Both the position numbers and the translations under genes were made by a program. A stretch of DNA of 64,000 bases, taken from NCBI RefSeq assembly GCF_021596505.1, contig NZ_PJIZ01000033.1:1-64000 (forward strand), read 5' to 3'. Numbering within the stretch: the first letter of the stretch is position 1; each line of letters starts with the position of its first letter. This DNA is from Nostoc sp. CMAA1605 (GTDB lineage: Bacteria > Cyanobacteriota > Cyanobacteriia > Cyanobacteriales > Nostocaceae). Below are positions 45,702 through 54,141 of the stretch, piece after piece. Below the pieces are notes generated by a model that saw nothing but the letters and a program-made list of their open reading frames with translations, was not told the origin of the DNA and ran no database searches.

Positions 45702-46802
45702 CTAAAAAGAAATGATCAAATAATTATTTTGAAACTTAGCCCCAGTTATGGGTTTACCACTGAGTGCTGGAGGTAAAAACACGTTGCGCCGTTGGTCGCC
45801 TGCTTCCACAGTGACTTCTGGCCCGTACTGGGTGAGTTTGACCTGTTTTTTATCAAAGCCAGGTAAAAACAAGCGTACCTGGAGGTTATGAACATCAATA
45901 GTGATGGGAGTGGGGGCTTGTAGGGCTTGTTCTACAAAATTGGGCATCGCATCTATTAATGGTTGCCAATTACCACTCTCTAAATCAGGCACAACATTCA
46001 CACTTAAGGGTGTAAATTCTGCTGATAAGTTGGTGTGAGGTTGGGAGGAGATTTGGATGACACCGCCGACTGTTAAACCAACTTGTTGTGCGCCACCCCA
46101 GAGATAGCGAATGCTGGCTACTTCCAAGGGGTCTCCGGTAGTCACCAAAAAGGCGGCTACGCGCTGGGGGTCAGCTAAAGCCGCTTTTCCTTTATCTAGG
46201 AAATTATTGATTTGATTCGTTGGTTGAGCAAAATTATCTGCTGTCCAGTTGAAATTGAAAAAACTGCTAATTAGCGGTTGAATCAAGGGTGATTCGGCAA
46301 TACTTCTGCCTAAATCCGAGTTGACTATTAATTGTCGGAATCGTCGGACATACCAGCTTAAAGATTCTGGCATCCCCAGCATTCGCAGGGTGAAAGAATC
46401 ACCTGTGCCGTTGTAAACGATCGCATCATACTTGCCACTGGCATCATATTCACGGATGGCATTAAGGGCAAGGGCATGATCCATTCCTGGTAATACTACC
46501 AGTTCTTGACCGTAGACATCTTTAATGATGGGCGTTTTGAGGTATTGTGCCTCCAGTTTTTTCACCTCATCCCAATTGCGTTCTAGTAGTACAGAGGTTT
46601 GAAATTGTACTACTGCCAAATTAGGGGCTATTTCCTGGGGGTCTGGTGCAAGGGTTTGGTCTAAGAGAATCGGTAATATTGGTTCTGCCAATCCTGCTAG
46701 TAGTACCCGCTTGCCTTGACTTGCCAATGATTTAGCAGCCGCGATCGCTATTTTGGTACGAGCAACGCTGTTTTCGCCCAAAAATGTCAGTATCAGGGAC
46801 AT
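45702..46802 (-). CDS. ArsA/Get3-like protein with degenerate P-loop and Hsp20-like domain
   Basis: About 366 residues related to ArsA/Get3 anion-transporting or tail-anchored-protein ATPases. The deviant Walker A expected as GKGGVGKT reads GENSVART, so both lysines are gone while Thr is kept. LASQGKRVLLAGLA follows as in the family. The middle has SWYVRRFRQLI. The C-terminal 70 residues form the Hsp20-like domain (ITIDVHNLQVRLFLPGFDKK ... NYLIISF) seen in many cyanobacterial and archaeal ArsA proteins. The start at ATG 46802 (MSLILTFLGE) is chosen over the upstream one in frame at 46817. The P-loop change suggests loss of, or unusual, ATP binding. It may act as a partner to a canonical paralogue. 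Confidence 0.85.
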   Translation of the reverse strand: MSLILTFLGENSVARTKIAIAAAKSLASQGKRVLLAGLAEPILPILLDQTLAPDPQEIAPNLAVVQFQTSVLLERNWDEVKKLEAQYLKTPIIKDVYGQELVVLPGMDHALALNAIREYDASGKYDAIVYNGTGDSFTLRMLGMPESLSWYVRRFRQLIVNSDLGRSIAESPLIQPLISSFFNFNWTADNFAQPTNQINNFLDKGKAALADPQRVAAFLVTTGDPLEVASIRYLWGGAQQVGLTVGGVIQISSQPHTNLSAEFTPLSVNVVPDLESGNWQPLIDAMPNFVEQALQAPTPITIDVHNLQVRLFLPGFDKKQVKLTQYGPEVTVEAGDQRRNVFLPPALSGKPITGAKFQNNYLIISF

Positions 46803-46889
46803 TATCTTGATTTCCAATTACCGCCGGTCTTTTCAATTCCAACTTAGCACTAGGCAAATACTATAAGCTTCTACCTGGGGTTTTTAATG

Positions 46890-47081
46890 TTAAACGGCCT
46901 TTATTTCGTCCTCAAAAAACCAAGTCGAAGTATTATCGTCAAACTGTACCACTACACCTACACCGCTACCATCGGTTACTTTATAACCTGCAATGATGCC
47001 AACTTTACCTAGTTTTTGAGCGACAACAGCAGAAACGCGATCGCGCAAACGAAACACCTTAACCTTTTGTCCGATTTCCAT
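46890..47081 (-). CDS. DUF2862 small protein
   Basis: A 63-residue soluble protein of the cyanobacterial DUF2862 family (MEIGQKVKVFRLRDRV ... WFFEDEIKAV). The fold resembles a small SH3-like barrel with a G-x-I-x-G-Y-K core. Function unknown. It precedes the ArsA-like gene on the same strand, with 87 bases between. Confidence 0.88.
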   Translation of the reverse strand: MEIGQKVKVFRLRDRVSAVVAQKLGKVGIIAGYKVTDGSGVGVVVQFDDNTSTWFFEDEIKAV

Positions 47082-47345
47082 GCCTACATAAAACGCAATA
47101 AACCAAGAATCAGTTTAGCCGAATCTGGTACTGATCTCACAGTGATTTACCTCGATGTTAAAACTATATCAACTGCTTCCTCAGCTACTCTATGGAGTCA
47201 GCAATCATGCCAACTAGCTGATAGACTGTCATAATATTTTCGACACTCAATTCAGCTTGCTCCAGAAAACATCCTTATTGATGAATTGCTGACTCAGAAC
47301 TTTCAACTCAGCACTCAACGCTTGTTTTAGTATTATGAAGAAAAT

Positions 47346-48320
47346 ATGACAACAAAAAAAGCTCTCATTACAGGAGTCACAGGACAAGACGGTTCGTATT
47401 TGGCAGAACTGCTTCTAAGTAAAGGCTATCAGGTTTTTGGATTAGTGCGCCGCTCTAGTTCCAGCAATCTTGAGCGCATTAGTCATCTGAGTGGTGAGGT
47501 GATCATTCTTTCTGGCGATCTTCTCGACCAATCCTCACTGATGGATGTGATTGCAGAATCACAACCTGATGAAATTTATAATTTGGCTTCTCAAAGTTAT
47601 GTTCCTTTATCTTGGACACAACCAGCACTCACAGCCGAATATACAGCCCTTGGTGTCTCCCGCCTTTTAGAATCTATCCGTCGTTGTAAACCAGACGCTA
47701 AATTTTATCAGGCTTCTAGTAGTGAGGTTTTTGGTGAACCCGATGAATCACCCCAAACAGAACGGACAGCTTTTCGTCCCCGTAACCCTTACGGTGTTGC
47801 TAAAGCTTACGCCCATTGGATGACTGTAAATTATCGCCAAAAATATAATCTCTATACTTGCTGCGGAATTACCTACACCCATGAATCTCCGCGACGGGGT
47901 ACAGAGTTTGTCTTTCGCAAAATCACCCATGCAGCCGCCCAAATTAAACTCGGTCTAGCTCATGAACTGAAATTAGGCAATCTAGAGGCGCGTCGTGATT
48001 GGTGTTACGCTCAAGATGCTGTGTCTGCTATGTGGTTGATGTTACAGCAAGACCAACCAGATGATTACATTATTGCCAGTGGTGAGACTCATTCAGTCAA
48101 AGAATTGGTAGAGTGTGCCTTTGGCTGTGTTGGTCTCAATTGGCAAGATTACGTTTCTGTTGACCCTACGTTTTACCGTCCTGACGAAACAGTACAGTTA
48201 GTTGGTGCGATTGATAAGATTAAGAAACAAATTAACTGGCAACCTCAATACTCATTTGAGCAATTAGTAGAGTTAATGGTGGAAAATGACCTCAAAAAAT
48301 TGAGCAGTGATAAGTTTTAA
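47346..48320 (+). CDS. gmd: GDP-mannose 4,6-dehydratase
   Basis: Short-chain dehydrogenase-fold enzyme that converts GDP-mannose to GDP-4-keto-6-deoxymannose, precursor of GDP-fucose and GDP-rhamnose used in surface polysaccharides. Landmarks: GVTGQDGSYLAELLL (NADP site, 9-23), NLASQSYVPLSW, ASSSEVFGE, the catalytic YGVAKAYAHWM (Tyr-x-x-x-Lys), HESPRRGTEFVFRKI and GNLEARRDWCYAQD. The 324 residues are slightly short against the usual 340-370 because the C-terminus ends soon after the last helix. No fucose synthetase gene lies next to it. Confidence 0.93.
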   Translation: MTTKKALITGVTGQDGSYLAELLLSKGYQVFGLVRRSSSSNLERISHLSGEVIILSGDLLDQSSLMDVIAESQPDEIYNLASQSYVPLSWTQPALTAEYTALGVSRLLESIRRCKPDAKFYQASSSEVFGEPDESPQTERTAFRPRNPYGVAKAYAHWMTVNYRQKYNLYTCCGITYTHESPRRGTEFVFRKITHAAAQIKLGLAHELKLGNLEARRDWCYAQDAVSAMWLMLQQDQPDDYIIASGETHSVKELVECAFGCVGLNWQDYVSVDPTFYRPDETVQLVGAIDKIKKQINWQPQYSFEQLVELMVENDLKKLSSDKF

Positions 48321-48482
48321 TGTGCAGCCCCACAATTACTAAGTAGGTCGGTGTAAATAATTATTGCTGGAATAAGGCAGGGAGCAGGGGGAGGAACATC
48401 CAAACCGCTTTTTGCCTACCCTATTCAATATTTACTTTATAAATAGCCTCTAAATAATTTTTCCTAATTAACTTTACTCTGT

Positions 48483-49646
48483 ATGTATATTTCTAAATCT
48501 ATTAATCGGCGGTCTTTTTTAATTAGCATGGGTGGATTAACAGTTTCACAACTATTAATTGGCTGCGCTAACAATCAACAAGCACAAATCAACATCCAAT
48601 TACTCAAAGGCTCTATCCCGGCTCAAGTTGCTGATCAGTTTCGCAAAAAGCTAGAAAAACAAGTACCAGTTAAGTTTGCACCAATAGCACAAATCCAAGA
48701 AAGTTTTAAGCAGTTGCAAACTTGGCAGCAACCACCAGATAAACAAGATACAGGATGGGGTCGGTTTATCCCATTTAGACAATCCCAAGCACCACAGTTA
48801 GCAAATTTCATGACGTTGGGTGATTATTGGCTAAAAACAGCAATTGAACAGCAATTAATTCAACCGCTAGAACCCACAAAGTTCAAACACTGGTCTAACT
48901 TAGATGCTCGATGGCAACAGTTAGTCACTCGCAATGACCAAGGTTTTCCTGATCCTCAAGGCAAGGTTTGGGCTGCGCCTTACCGTTGGGGTGGGACAGT
49001 AATTGTCTATAACCAAGAGAAGTTTCGTGAGTTGGGATGGACACCACAGGATTGGAGTGATTTGTGGCGGAAAGAATTGCGATCGCAGTTTTCTTTACTC
49101 AACGAACCGAGAGAAGTAATTGGCTTGGTTCTCAAGAAATTGGGACTATCTTACAATACTGCTGACCTCAAAACAGTTCCCCAATTAGAATCAGAACTCA
49201 AAACCTTAAACCAACAAGTCAAATTCTACGGTTCTACTACTTACCTAGAGCCGCTAATTATTGGTGACACTTGGTTGGCGGTGGGTTGGTCAAGCGATAT
49301 AGTACCACTTCTCAACCGTTATCCTCAACTGCGGATGGTAGTTCCCCGTTCTGGAACAGCAATTTGGTCTGATTTGTGGGTAAGTCCCAAGGGTGCAACT
49401 CAGAATGATTTCTCCGCAAAATGGATTGATTTTTGTTGGGAATCTAAGATTGTTGAACAAATCTCATTACAAACTAAGAGTAATTCTCCTATAGTCAGTA
49501 ATCTGAAATCTGATAATGTCCAAGCTGCATTCGCTAGTTTGTTACTGAATAGTCAAGAGGTGTTTGCTAAGAGTGAATTTTTACTACCTCTATCAGCAGA
49601 AAGCAATCAGCAGTATGAACAGTTATTTACGCAAATGAAGGCTTAG
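48483..49646 (+). CDS. Lipoprotein periplasmic solute-binding protein (PotD-like)
   Basis: A 387-residue exported protein of the bacterial extracellular solute-binding family (PotD/spermidine-putrescine or iron type). The N-terminus has a twin-arginine-like NRRSFLISMGG and lipobox LLIGC (about 25-29), so it may be a Tat- or Sec-exported lipoprotein. The body shows VWAAPYRWGGTVIVYNQEKF and WSDLWRKELRSQFSLLNEPR, then LAVGWSSDIVPL, as in binding proteins that scan for polyamines or similar ligands. No ABC permease or ATPase genes are adjacent, so the protein is orphaned here or works with genes elsewhere. Confidence 0.85.
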   Translation: MYISKSINRRSFLISMGGLTVSQLLIGCANNQQAQINIQLLKGSIPAQVADQFRKKLEKQVPVKFAPIAQIQESFKQLQTWQQPPDKQDTGWGRFIPFRQSQAPQLANFMTLGDYWLKTAIEQQLIQPLEPTKFKHWSNLDARWQQLVTRNDQGFPDPQGKVWAAPYRWGGTVIVYNQEKFRELGWTPQDWSDLWRKELRSQFSLLNEPREVIGLVLKKLGLSYNTADLKTVPQLESELKTLNQQVKFYGSTTYLEPLIIGDTWLAVGWSSDIVPLLNRYPQLRMVVPRSGTAIWSDLWVSPKGATQNDFSAKWIDFCWESKIVEQISLQTKSNSPIVSNLKSDNVQAAFASLLLNSQEVFAKSEFLLPLSAESNQQYEQLFTQMKA

Positions 49647-49655
49647 ATTTTTTTC

Positions 49656-50162
49656 TTAACTAGTAGAACCCAACTTATACTGAATATTCATCTGGATATT
49701 GCAAGTAGGTGGACTATTTTGAAAGTTACAGGTATAGGTGGCTAATAAATCCCCTTGATAATTAAAAACCCTCATGTTGTAATTATCTTTTCTGGCTGCA
49801 CTACCTAAGCGGTTGACAAATTCATAACGTTCTACATAATCCAACAAACTCCAAATTTGCTGATTGACTACAAGGTCAACTCGATTCGATTCAGTTTGAT
49901 TGCCTGGATATGCAATCCAATTGTCTAACAGTTTGTTTTGGGAAATTTCCTGTGCTAACCATAAACTAGGGGTAGTCAATTCTGTGAGTTTAATAGTGTT
50001 AGCTGTAATGACGTTACCTTGGGGATTATTGAGTAACTGTAAATTGAGGGGTACTTGTGAGGGTTGGGGAATTCCTGTTTGGGCGATCGCCGATTGATTA
50101 AATAACAGGAATATACTGCTACAAGTTATAGTTAATAATGATGGTAATTTGTAGTTAAGCAT
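49656..50162 (-). CDS. Secreted protein of unknown function
   Basis: A 168-residue exported protein with signal peptide (SLLTITCSSIFLLFNQSAIA, cleavage before QTG). The mature region has SLLDYVERYEFVNRLGSAAR and two cysteines near the C-terminus (YTCNFQNSPPTCN), possibly a disulfide. It looks like a cyanobacterial family without assigned function. The gene begins 11 bases after the methyltransferase stop, both on the minus strand, so the two probably share a transcript. It is convergent with the solute-binding gene, leaving only nine bases between stops. Confidence 0.72.
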   Translation of the reverse strand: MLNYKLPSLLTITCSSIFLLFNQSAIAQTGIPQPSQVPLNLQLLNNPQGNVITANTIKLTELTTPSLWLAQEISQNKLLDNWIAYPGNQTESNRVDLVVNQQIWSLLDYVERYEFVNRLGSAARKDNYNMRVFNYQGDLLATYTCNFQNSPPTCNIQMNIQYKLGSTS

Positions 50163-50173
50163 AACTAAATGTT

Positions 50174-50953
50174 CTACGGCTTAATAGCAACAATACGAAT
50201 TCTGCGATAATCTACAATCCAAGTTCCTTGATGATAAATTTGTGTGGATAAGCATTTTTCTACTTCACTAATAACTTGGTTTTTCTGTTGGGAAGATAAC
50301 CCCAGTAAAAAATCATTAGCAAACATCTGTATCCAGTTTGCTAAACTTTTTTCTGTTGTTGATAGGGGAGTAGGACGGTTAAACAAAGTGGCATAGACGA
50401 CATCAAAACCATGTGTTTCTAATATGGTAGCGTATTCACTAATACTGGGGAAATACCAAGGATTTAAGGTTTCGGGGTGAGGAACGCCATTGGCAATTAA
50501 AGCCTTGTATAAAGCTGTGGTAATTGCTTGCACATTACCTTTACCGCCAAATTCAGCGACAAATCTACCTCCTGGTTTGAGTGCTTGATATATGTAGTGT
50601 GTCACAGAGGTTGGGGGTTGAATCCAATGCAGTGCAGCATTAGAAAATACTGCATCTAATGGTTGTTCGACAATGAAGTTACGGGCATCAGCCACATCAA
50701 AACTCACATGGGGATAATTTTGTCTTGCTTTTGCAATCATGGTGACGGCACTATCAATTCCCCTAACTTCAGCCCCCGACTCGGCAATTTTTGCTGTTAA
50801 CTGTCCCGTTCCACAGCCTAAATCTAAGATCAATTCTCCTGCTTGGGGAGCGAGTAAGTTTAATAATTCTTCGCCATATTGCCAAACGAAGTGATGTTGA
50901 TGCTCATACAAATCTGCATTCCAAATATTTTGGGATGTCACAAAGTTATTCAT
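50174..50953 (-). CDS. SAM-dependent methyltransferase
   Basis: A 259-residue class I S-adenosylmethionine methyltransferase, similar in layout to trans-aconitate methyltransferase. Motif I is LILDLGCGTGQL (about 40-51), the acidic residue binding SAM ribose is in VRGIDSAV, motif II SFDVADAR and LDAVFSNAALHWI follow. QALKPGGRFVAEFGGKG is motif III. The substrate is unknown. It is divergent from the LysR gene, with 117 bases between starts, a typical arrangement for regulation by that LysR protein. Confidence 0.9.
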   Translation of the reverse strand: MNNFVTSQNIWNADLYEHQHHFVWQYGEELLNLLAPQAGELILDLGCGTGQLTAKIAESGAEVRGIDSAVTMIAKARQNYPHVSFDVADARNFIVEQPLDAVFSNAALHWIQPPTSVTHYIYQALKPGGRFVAEFGGKGNVQAITTALYKALIANGVPHPETLNPWYFPSISEYATILETHGFDVVYATLFNRPTPLSTTEKSLANWIQMFANDFLLGLSSQQKNQVISEVEKCLSTQIYHQGTWIVDYRRIRIVAIKP

Positions 50954-51070
50954 ATCTGTTGTTAATTTTTTGGTGACTGTTTAATCATTAGGTTAAAAAA
51001 GATTTTTAATAATGTCCAATATATTTTTGTGCTATTACTAATACTTAAAATATATGATTAACTGTCAAAG

Positions 51071-51961
51071 ATGGAATTACGACACCTGCGGTATTTTGTC
51101 ACCGTGGCGGAAGAACTGCACTTTGGCAGGGCAGCAGAAAAATTGCATATTGCCCAACCTCCCCTAAGTCAACAAATTCGCCAACTAGAAGCAGAATTAG
51201 GCTTTGAACTGTTTCATCGCACAAAACGTAATGTGCAGTTAACAGATGCTGGACAAATTTTCTTGGGGGAAGTGCAGCAAATTATGAAACAGTTGCAACA
51301 GGCGATTAATTTAGGACGACAAACTAGTAGGGGTGAACTGGGAAAATTAGTTGTAGGTTTTGTCAGTTCGGCTGCGTATAGTATTTTGCCGGAAATTTTG
51401 CGCTGTTTTCGAGAACAAGTCCCTGGTGTGAGTTTAGAATTGCATGAACTGACTACAGACCAGCAATTAGAATGGTTGCAGTCAGGTCGTATGGATGTGG
51501 GATTTATCCGTCCACCAGTAGAAGATGATACCTTGATCTGGGAGACGGTGTTTCAAGAGTCTTTGATAGTGGCTTTGCCTGAAAATCATCGGTTAGCGGA
51601 ACAGGTGGATATTGACTTAAGTTTGCTCACCCATGAACCGTTTATTTTATTCCCTAGAGTTTTAGCACCTGGACTTTATGACTTAATTATTAGTCTGTGT
51701 CAGCAAGCCGGGTTTAGTCCTGATGTTGCTCAAGAAGCGATACAAATGCAGACAATTATTAGTTTAGTAGCAGCAGATATGGGAGTAGCGATCGCACCAG
51801 CTTCTTTACAAAATCTCCAACGCACAGGAGTAGTGTATCGACAGATTCATCCACCTACCCCAAGAGTTGCTATTGCAATGATTTGGCGCAAAACTGAAAT
51901 ATCTCCTACCATACAGAAATTTTTGCAGATAGTCAGAGAATTGACATTTTCCCCATCCTAA
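51071..51961 (+). CDS. LysR-family transcriptional regulator
   Basis: A 296-residue LysR-type regulator. The N-terminal winged HTH is MELRHLRYFVTVAEELHFGR followed by AAEKLHIAQPPLSQQI and ELFHRTKRNVQLT (1-62). The effector-binding domain follows (LVVGFVSSAAYSILPEIL at about 92-109). It resembles the BenM/CatM subgroup that senses aromatic or related acids, but the effector cannot be read. It lies divergent from the methyltransferase gene and upstream of the AurF-type oxygenase gene, both plausible targets. Confidence 0.93.
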   Translation: MELRHLRYFVTVAEELHFGRAAEKLHIAQPPLSQQIRQLEAELGFELFHRTKRNVQLTDAGQIFLGEVQQIMKQLQQAINLGRQTSRGELGKLVVGFVSSAAYSILPEILRCFREQVPGVSLELHELTTDQQLEWLQSGRMDVGFIRPPVEDDTLIWETVFQESLIVALPENHRLAEQVDIDLSLLTHEPFILFPRVLAPGLYDLIISLCQQAGFSPDVAQEAIQMQTIISLVAADMGVAIAPASLQNLQRTGVVYRQIHPPTPRVAIAMIWRKTEISPTIQKFLQIVRELTFSPS

Positions 51962-52207
51962 AATGAGATGCGACTTCACAACCCACAGTAGAAGTTGATG
52001 GCGTTACCTCTCACAGATCCTATAACCCTTGATTTGCAAGGCAAATCTCTAATTTGAGTTGCAAATTTAGCATCACAGCTACGGAAGAGCAAAAAAATAT
52101 CAATTCTGCATAAAAGATATTCCCAGCGATGAAAATAATAACAGAAACAAATCTGGAATTTAGTACACATACCGAGTATATAAATTCAACGTAAATCGAG
52201 GTTAATT

Positions 52208-53221
52208 ATGAGTGTTCAATCTTTAGCTTATCAACCCACAAAAAATATTAAAAATACCAGAAAATCTCATCATCAAGAGATATCTTATTCTCGTAATCTG
52301 CTCCAAAAAATGGGAGGTAATTGGCATCAACGGGCCCAAGTGAAAACCAAAATAGATCAGCAATCTCATCCAGAACTAATATTTGATACCACAAAAGACG
52401 ACTTTCGTATTGATTTACTACCTTTTAAATCCCATCCTGATTTTTTAGCAGCACCTTTAGAAATTCAAAAGAAAATTCTCTCGGCTGGATGGATAGCATA
52501 TAACGAAAAAACCATCGATATTGAGTCAAAAGTAATTACCCCTGCCTGTAACCATATCATTTATAGAAATATACCAGGGGTAGATGATGGAATTAGCCAA
52601 GAAATTGCTAGTGAAACATTAGTAGACGAAGCTTATCATGTACTATTGGTCATTAACGCTTGTCGTATGACTAGAGAAAACCGAGGGTTACAGTCATTAC
52701 GGTTGCCAGAGTTTAACCTTGTGAGAAATATGCAAATTGAACAAGATTGCTATGCTGAAACTTGGCAAAAAACACTTGTGCAAGTAGCAACAGCAATTGT
52801 TTCCGAAGTTTTTATCAGCGACTATTTAGATTTACTGGCTAATGATACGACTATCCAGCCATTTAACCGAGTTACTGTTGCTACACATAAACGTGATGAA
52901 CTAGCTCATGCTGGGATATTTAAGCATTTAGCAAAATGTATTTATAGTGAGCTAAATCAACAACAAAAAGAATTTTTTATAGAAGTTCTCCCTAAACCTG
53001 TTTTATGGTTTGCCAATGTAGAATTGAGGGTATGGCAAGCGATTCTTGAACAAATTGGTTTTGCTAAGACTGAATCAGTGATTGCTGACTGTGCTGCCAC
53101 TAATGAAGTTAACTTATTGCGAATTGACTATACAGAGTTAATCGATCTGGCTCAAGAGATGGGTATTTTAGAATCGCAACGGGGTATTGATAGCTTCAGC
53201 AAAGCAGGGTTATTTAATTAA
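52208..53221 (+). CDS. AurF-type diiron N-oxygenase
   Basis: A 337-residue non-haem diiron oxygenase of the AurF/CmlI family, which oxidises aryl-amines to nitro compounds and in other cases has different substrates. Both diiron half-sites are complete: Glu106 with DEAYH (140-144), and Glu200 with DELAH (230-234), that is two EX(29-33)DEXXH motifs. The usual additional carboxylate/histidine ligands appear plausible. The N-terminal 50 residues are basic and may be disordered. It follows the LysR gene by 246 bases; no peptide synthetase or polyketide genes are in the window. A long hairpin follows the gene. Confidence 0.88.
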   Translation: MSVQSLAYQPTKNIKNTRKSHHQEISYSRNLLQKMGGNWHQRAQVKTKIDQQSHPELIFDTTKDDFRIDLLPFKSHPDFLAAPLEIQKKILSAGWIAYNEKTIDIESKVITPACNHIIYRNIPGVDDGISQEIASETLVDEAYHVLLVINACRMTRENRGLQSLRLPEFNLVRNMQIEQDCYAETWQKTLVQVATAIVSEVFISDYLDLLANDTTIQPFNRVTVATHKRDELAHAGIFKHLAKCIYSELNQQQKEFFIEVLPKPVLWFANVELRVWQAILEQIGFAKTESVIADCAATNEVNLLRIDYTELIDLAQEMGILESQRGIDSFSKAGLFN

Positions 53222-53350
53222 ATTACGTGATGGCAACTTCAGCAGGAAATTATTAGTTTACTGGGGCTGTTACCTGATATTTATAGCAATCTTGTGTATA
53301 GTTTCTCTTAGTCAAATTTTATTACGAGTCGTGAAGCGTAAAGCCCCCAA

Positions 53351-53394
53351 GTACAAAGCACAAAACCAAAAAGTTTTGTGCTTTGTACGTCTTT
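53351..53394 (+). terminator. 16-bp perfect hairpin, likely terminator
   Basis: GTACAAAGCACAAAAC and GTTTTGTGCTTTGTAC pair exactly around CAAAAA, followed by GTCTTTT. It sits between the convergent AurF gene and the two-gene unknown operon, so it may stop transcription from the left. Confidence 0.7.
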
Positions 53395-53424
53395 TAAGTG
53401 GGGGATATAAGCGAATGACCGAAT

Positions 53425-53862
53425 TTATTCGGTCGTGGCGTGTGGAAGAACGGTAGAAATAGCATTAATAGCTAATTCCCGATTCTTTTTTCTGCTTAAG
53501 TATTCTGCTGCTAAGGTTTCCCCCATATACTTTTTAATGACTTCATAGGGATACATAGCAGAGTAGTACAGGATAACCAATCCTTCGCAGACACTTTGTT
53601 CAGACCTGTAAACTTCCCACCCTTCAAGAACAAACATATCTTCCTCTGTTTTGGAAGATTTTAAGGGATAGGTAAAATACTTTCCTTTCTCTTTTAGATA
53701 ATCATTCTCAAGTGTTTTTATAAAATCATCAAGTGAAAGAGTAGAACATCCATCACCTAGTAATCTGATGTGTGGAGTCCCCGGCATTGGCTCAACTCTA
53801 TATTCCGTTCTGGGTGGATTGCCTTCCCATGCAGCTAAAAGCTTGTCTCTGAAATTGCTCAT
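53425..53862 (-). CDS. Protein of unknown function, second gene of a small operon
   Basis: A 145-residue soluble protein (MSNFRDKLLAAWEGNPP) with no recognised domain. It contains a conserved-looking centre with DFIKTLENDYLKEKGKYF and a C-terminal helical part. ATG 53862 is used because it lies one base after the stop of the preceding gene (TAG-T-ATG); the frame is open further upstream to 53901. The start and stop spacing means it is translated together with the 74-residue gene before it. Function unknown. Confidence 0.65.
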   Translation of the reverse strand: MSNFRDKLLAAWEGNPPRTEYRVEPMPGTPHIRLLGDGCSTLSLDDFIKTLENDYLKEKGKYFTYPLKSSKTEEDMFVLEGWEVYRSEQSVCEGLVILYYSAMYPYEVIKKYMGETLAAEYLSRKKNRELAINAISTVLPHATTE

Positions 53863-53863
53863 A

Positions 53864-54088
53864 CTAACCCCAGAACTTGAAATTGCACATCCATCCACCA
53901 TCGTTTTCTGTGGGTTCTACACTGGATTCTACTGCGCCGTATTCTGCGGCAATCTCATCACATTTTTCTTTTGCCTCTGGTTTGCTGCTTGCTTCTAGAT
54001 ACTCGCTGCCTTCTTGGATCGTAGATTCCCCTTCTGGTAGATATTCACCTAATTCGTTATCACTAGGCTTGCTAAAAAACCAACCCAT
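53864..54088 (-). CDS. Small acidic protein of unknown function
   Basis: A 74-residue acidic protein (MGWFFSKPSDNELGEY ... GGWMCNFKFWG), with Trp and Cys at both ends and a Glu-rich middle. No known domain. It begins just outside the left end of the second TnpB element, whose hairpin starts within a few bases of the ATG, so its own promoter may have been replaced by element DNA. It is followed by the 145-residue gene with a one-base gap. Confidence 0.6.
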   Translation of the reverse strand: MGWFFSKPSDNELGEYLPEGESTIQEGSEYLEASSKPEAKEKCDEIAAEYGAVESSVEPTENDGGWMCNFKFWG

Positions 54089-54141
54089 ATTTAATCCTCT
54101 AAAATGTGTTATGCTGATATTGTAGCGTAAGAGGTTATCAA

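Noticed and set aside
53187-53456. Possible 89-residue membrane protein overlapping the end of the AurF gene
   Set aside because: It overlaps a real gene in another frame and a perfect hairpin, has no ribosome binding site, and its hydrophobic stretch comes from AT-rich DNA.
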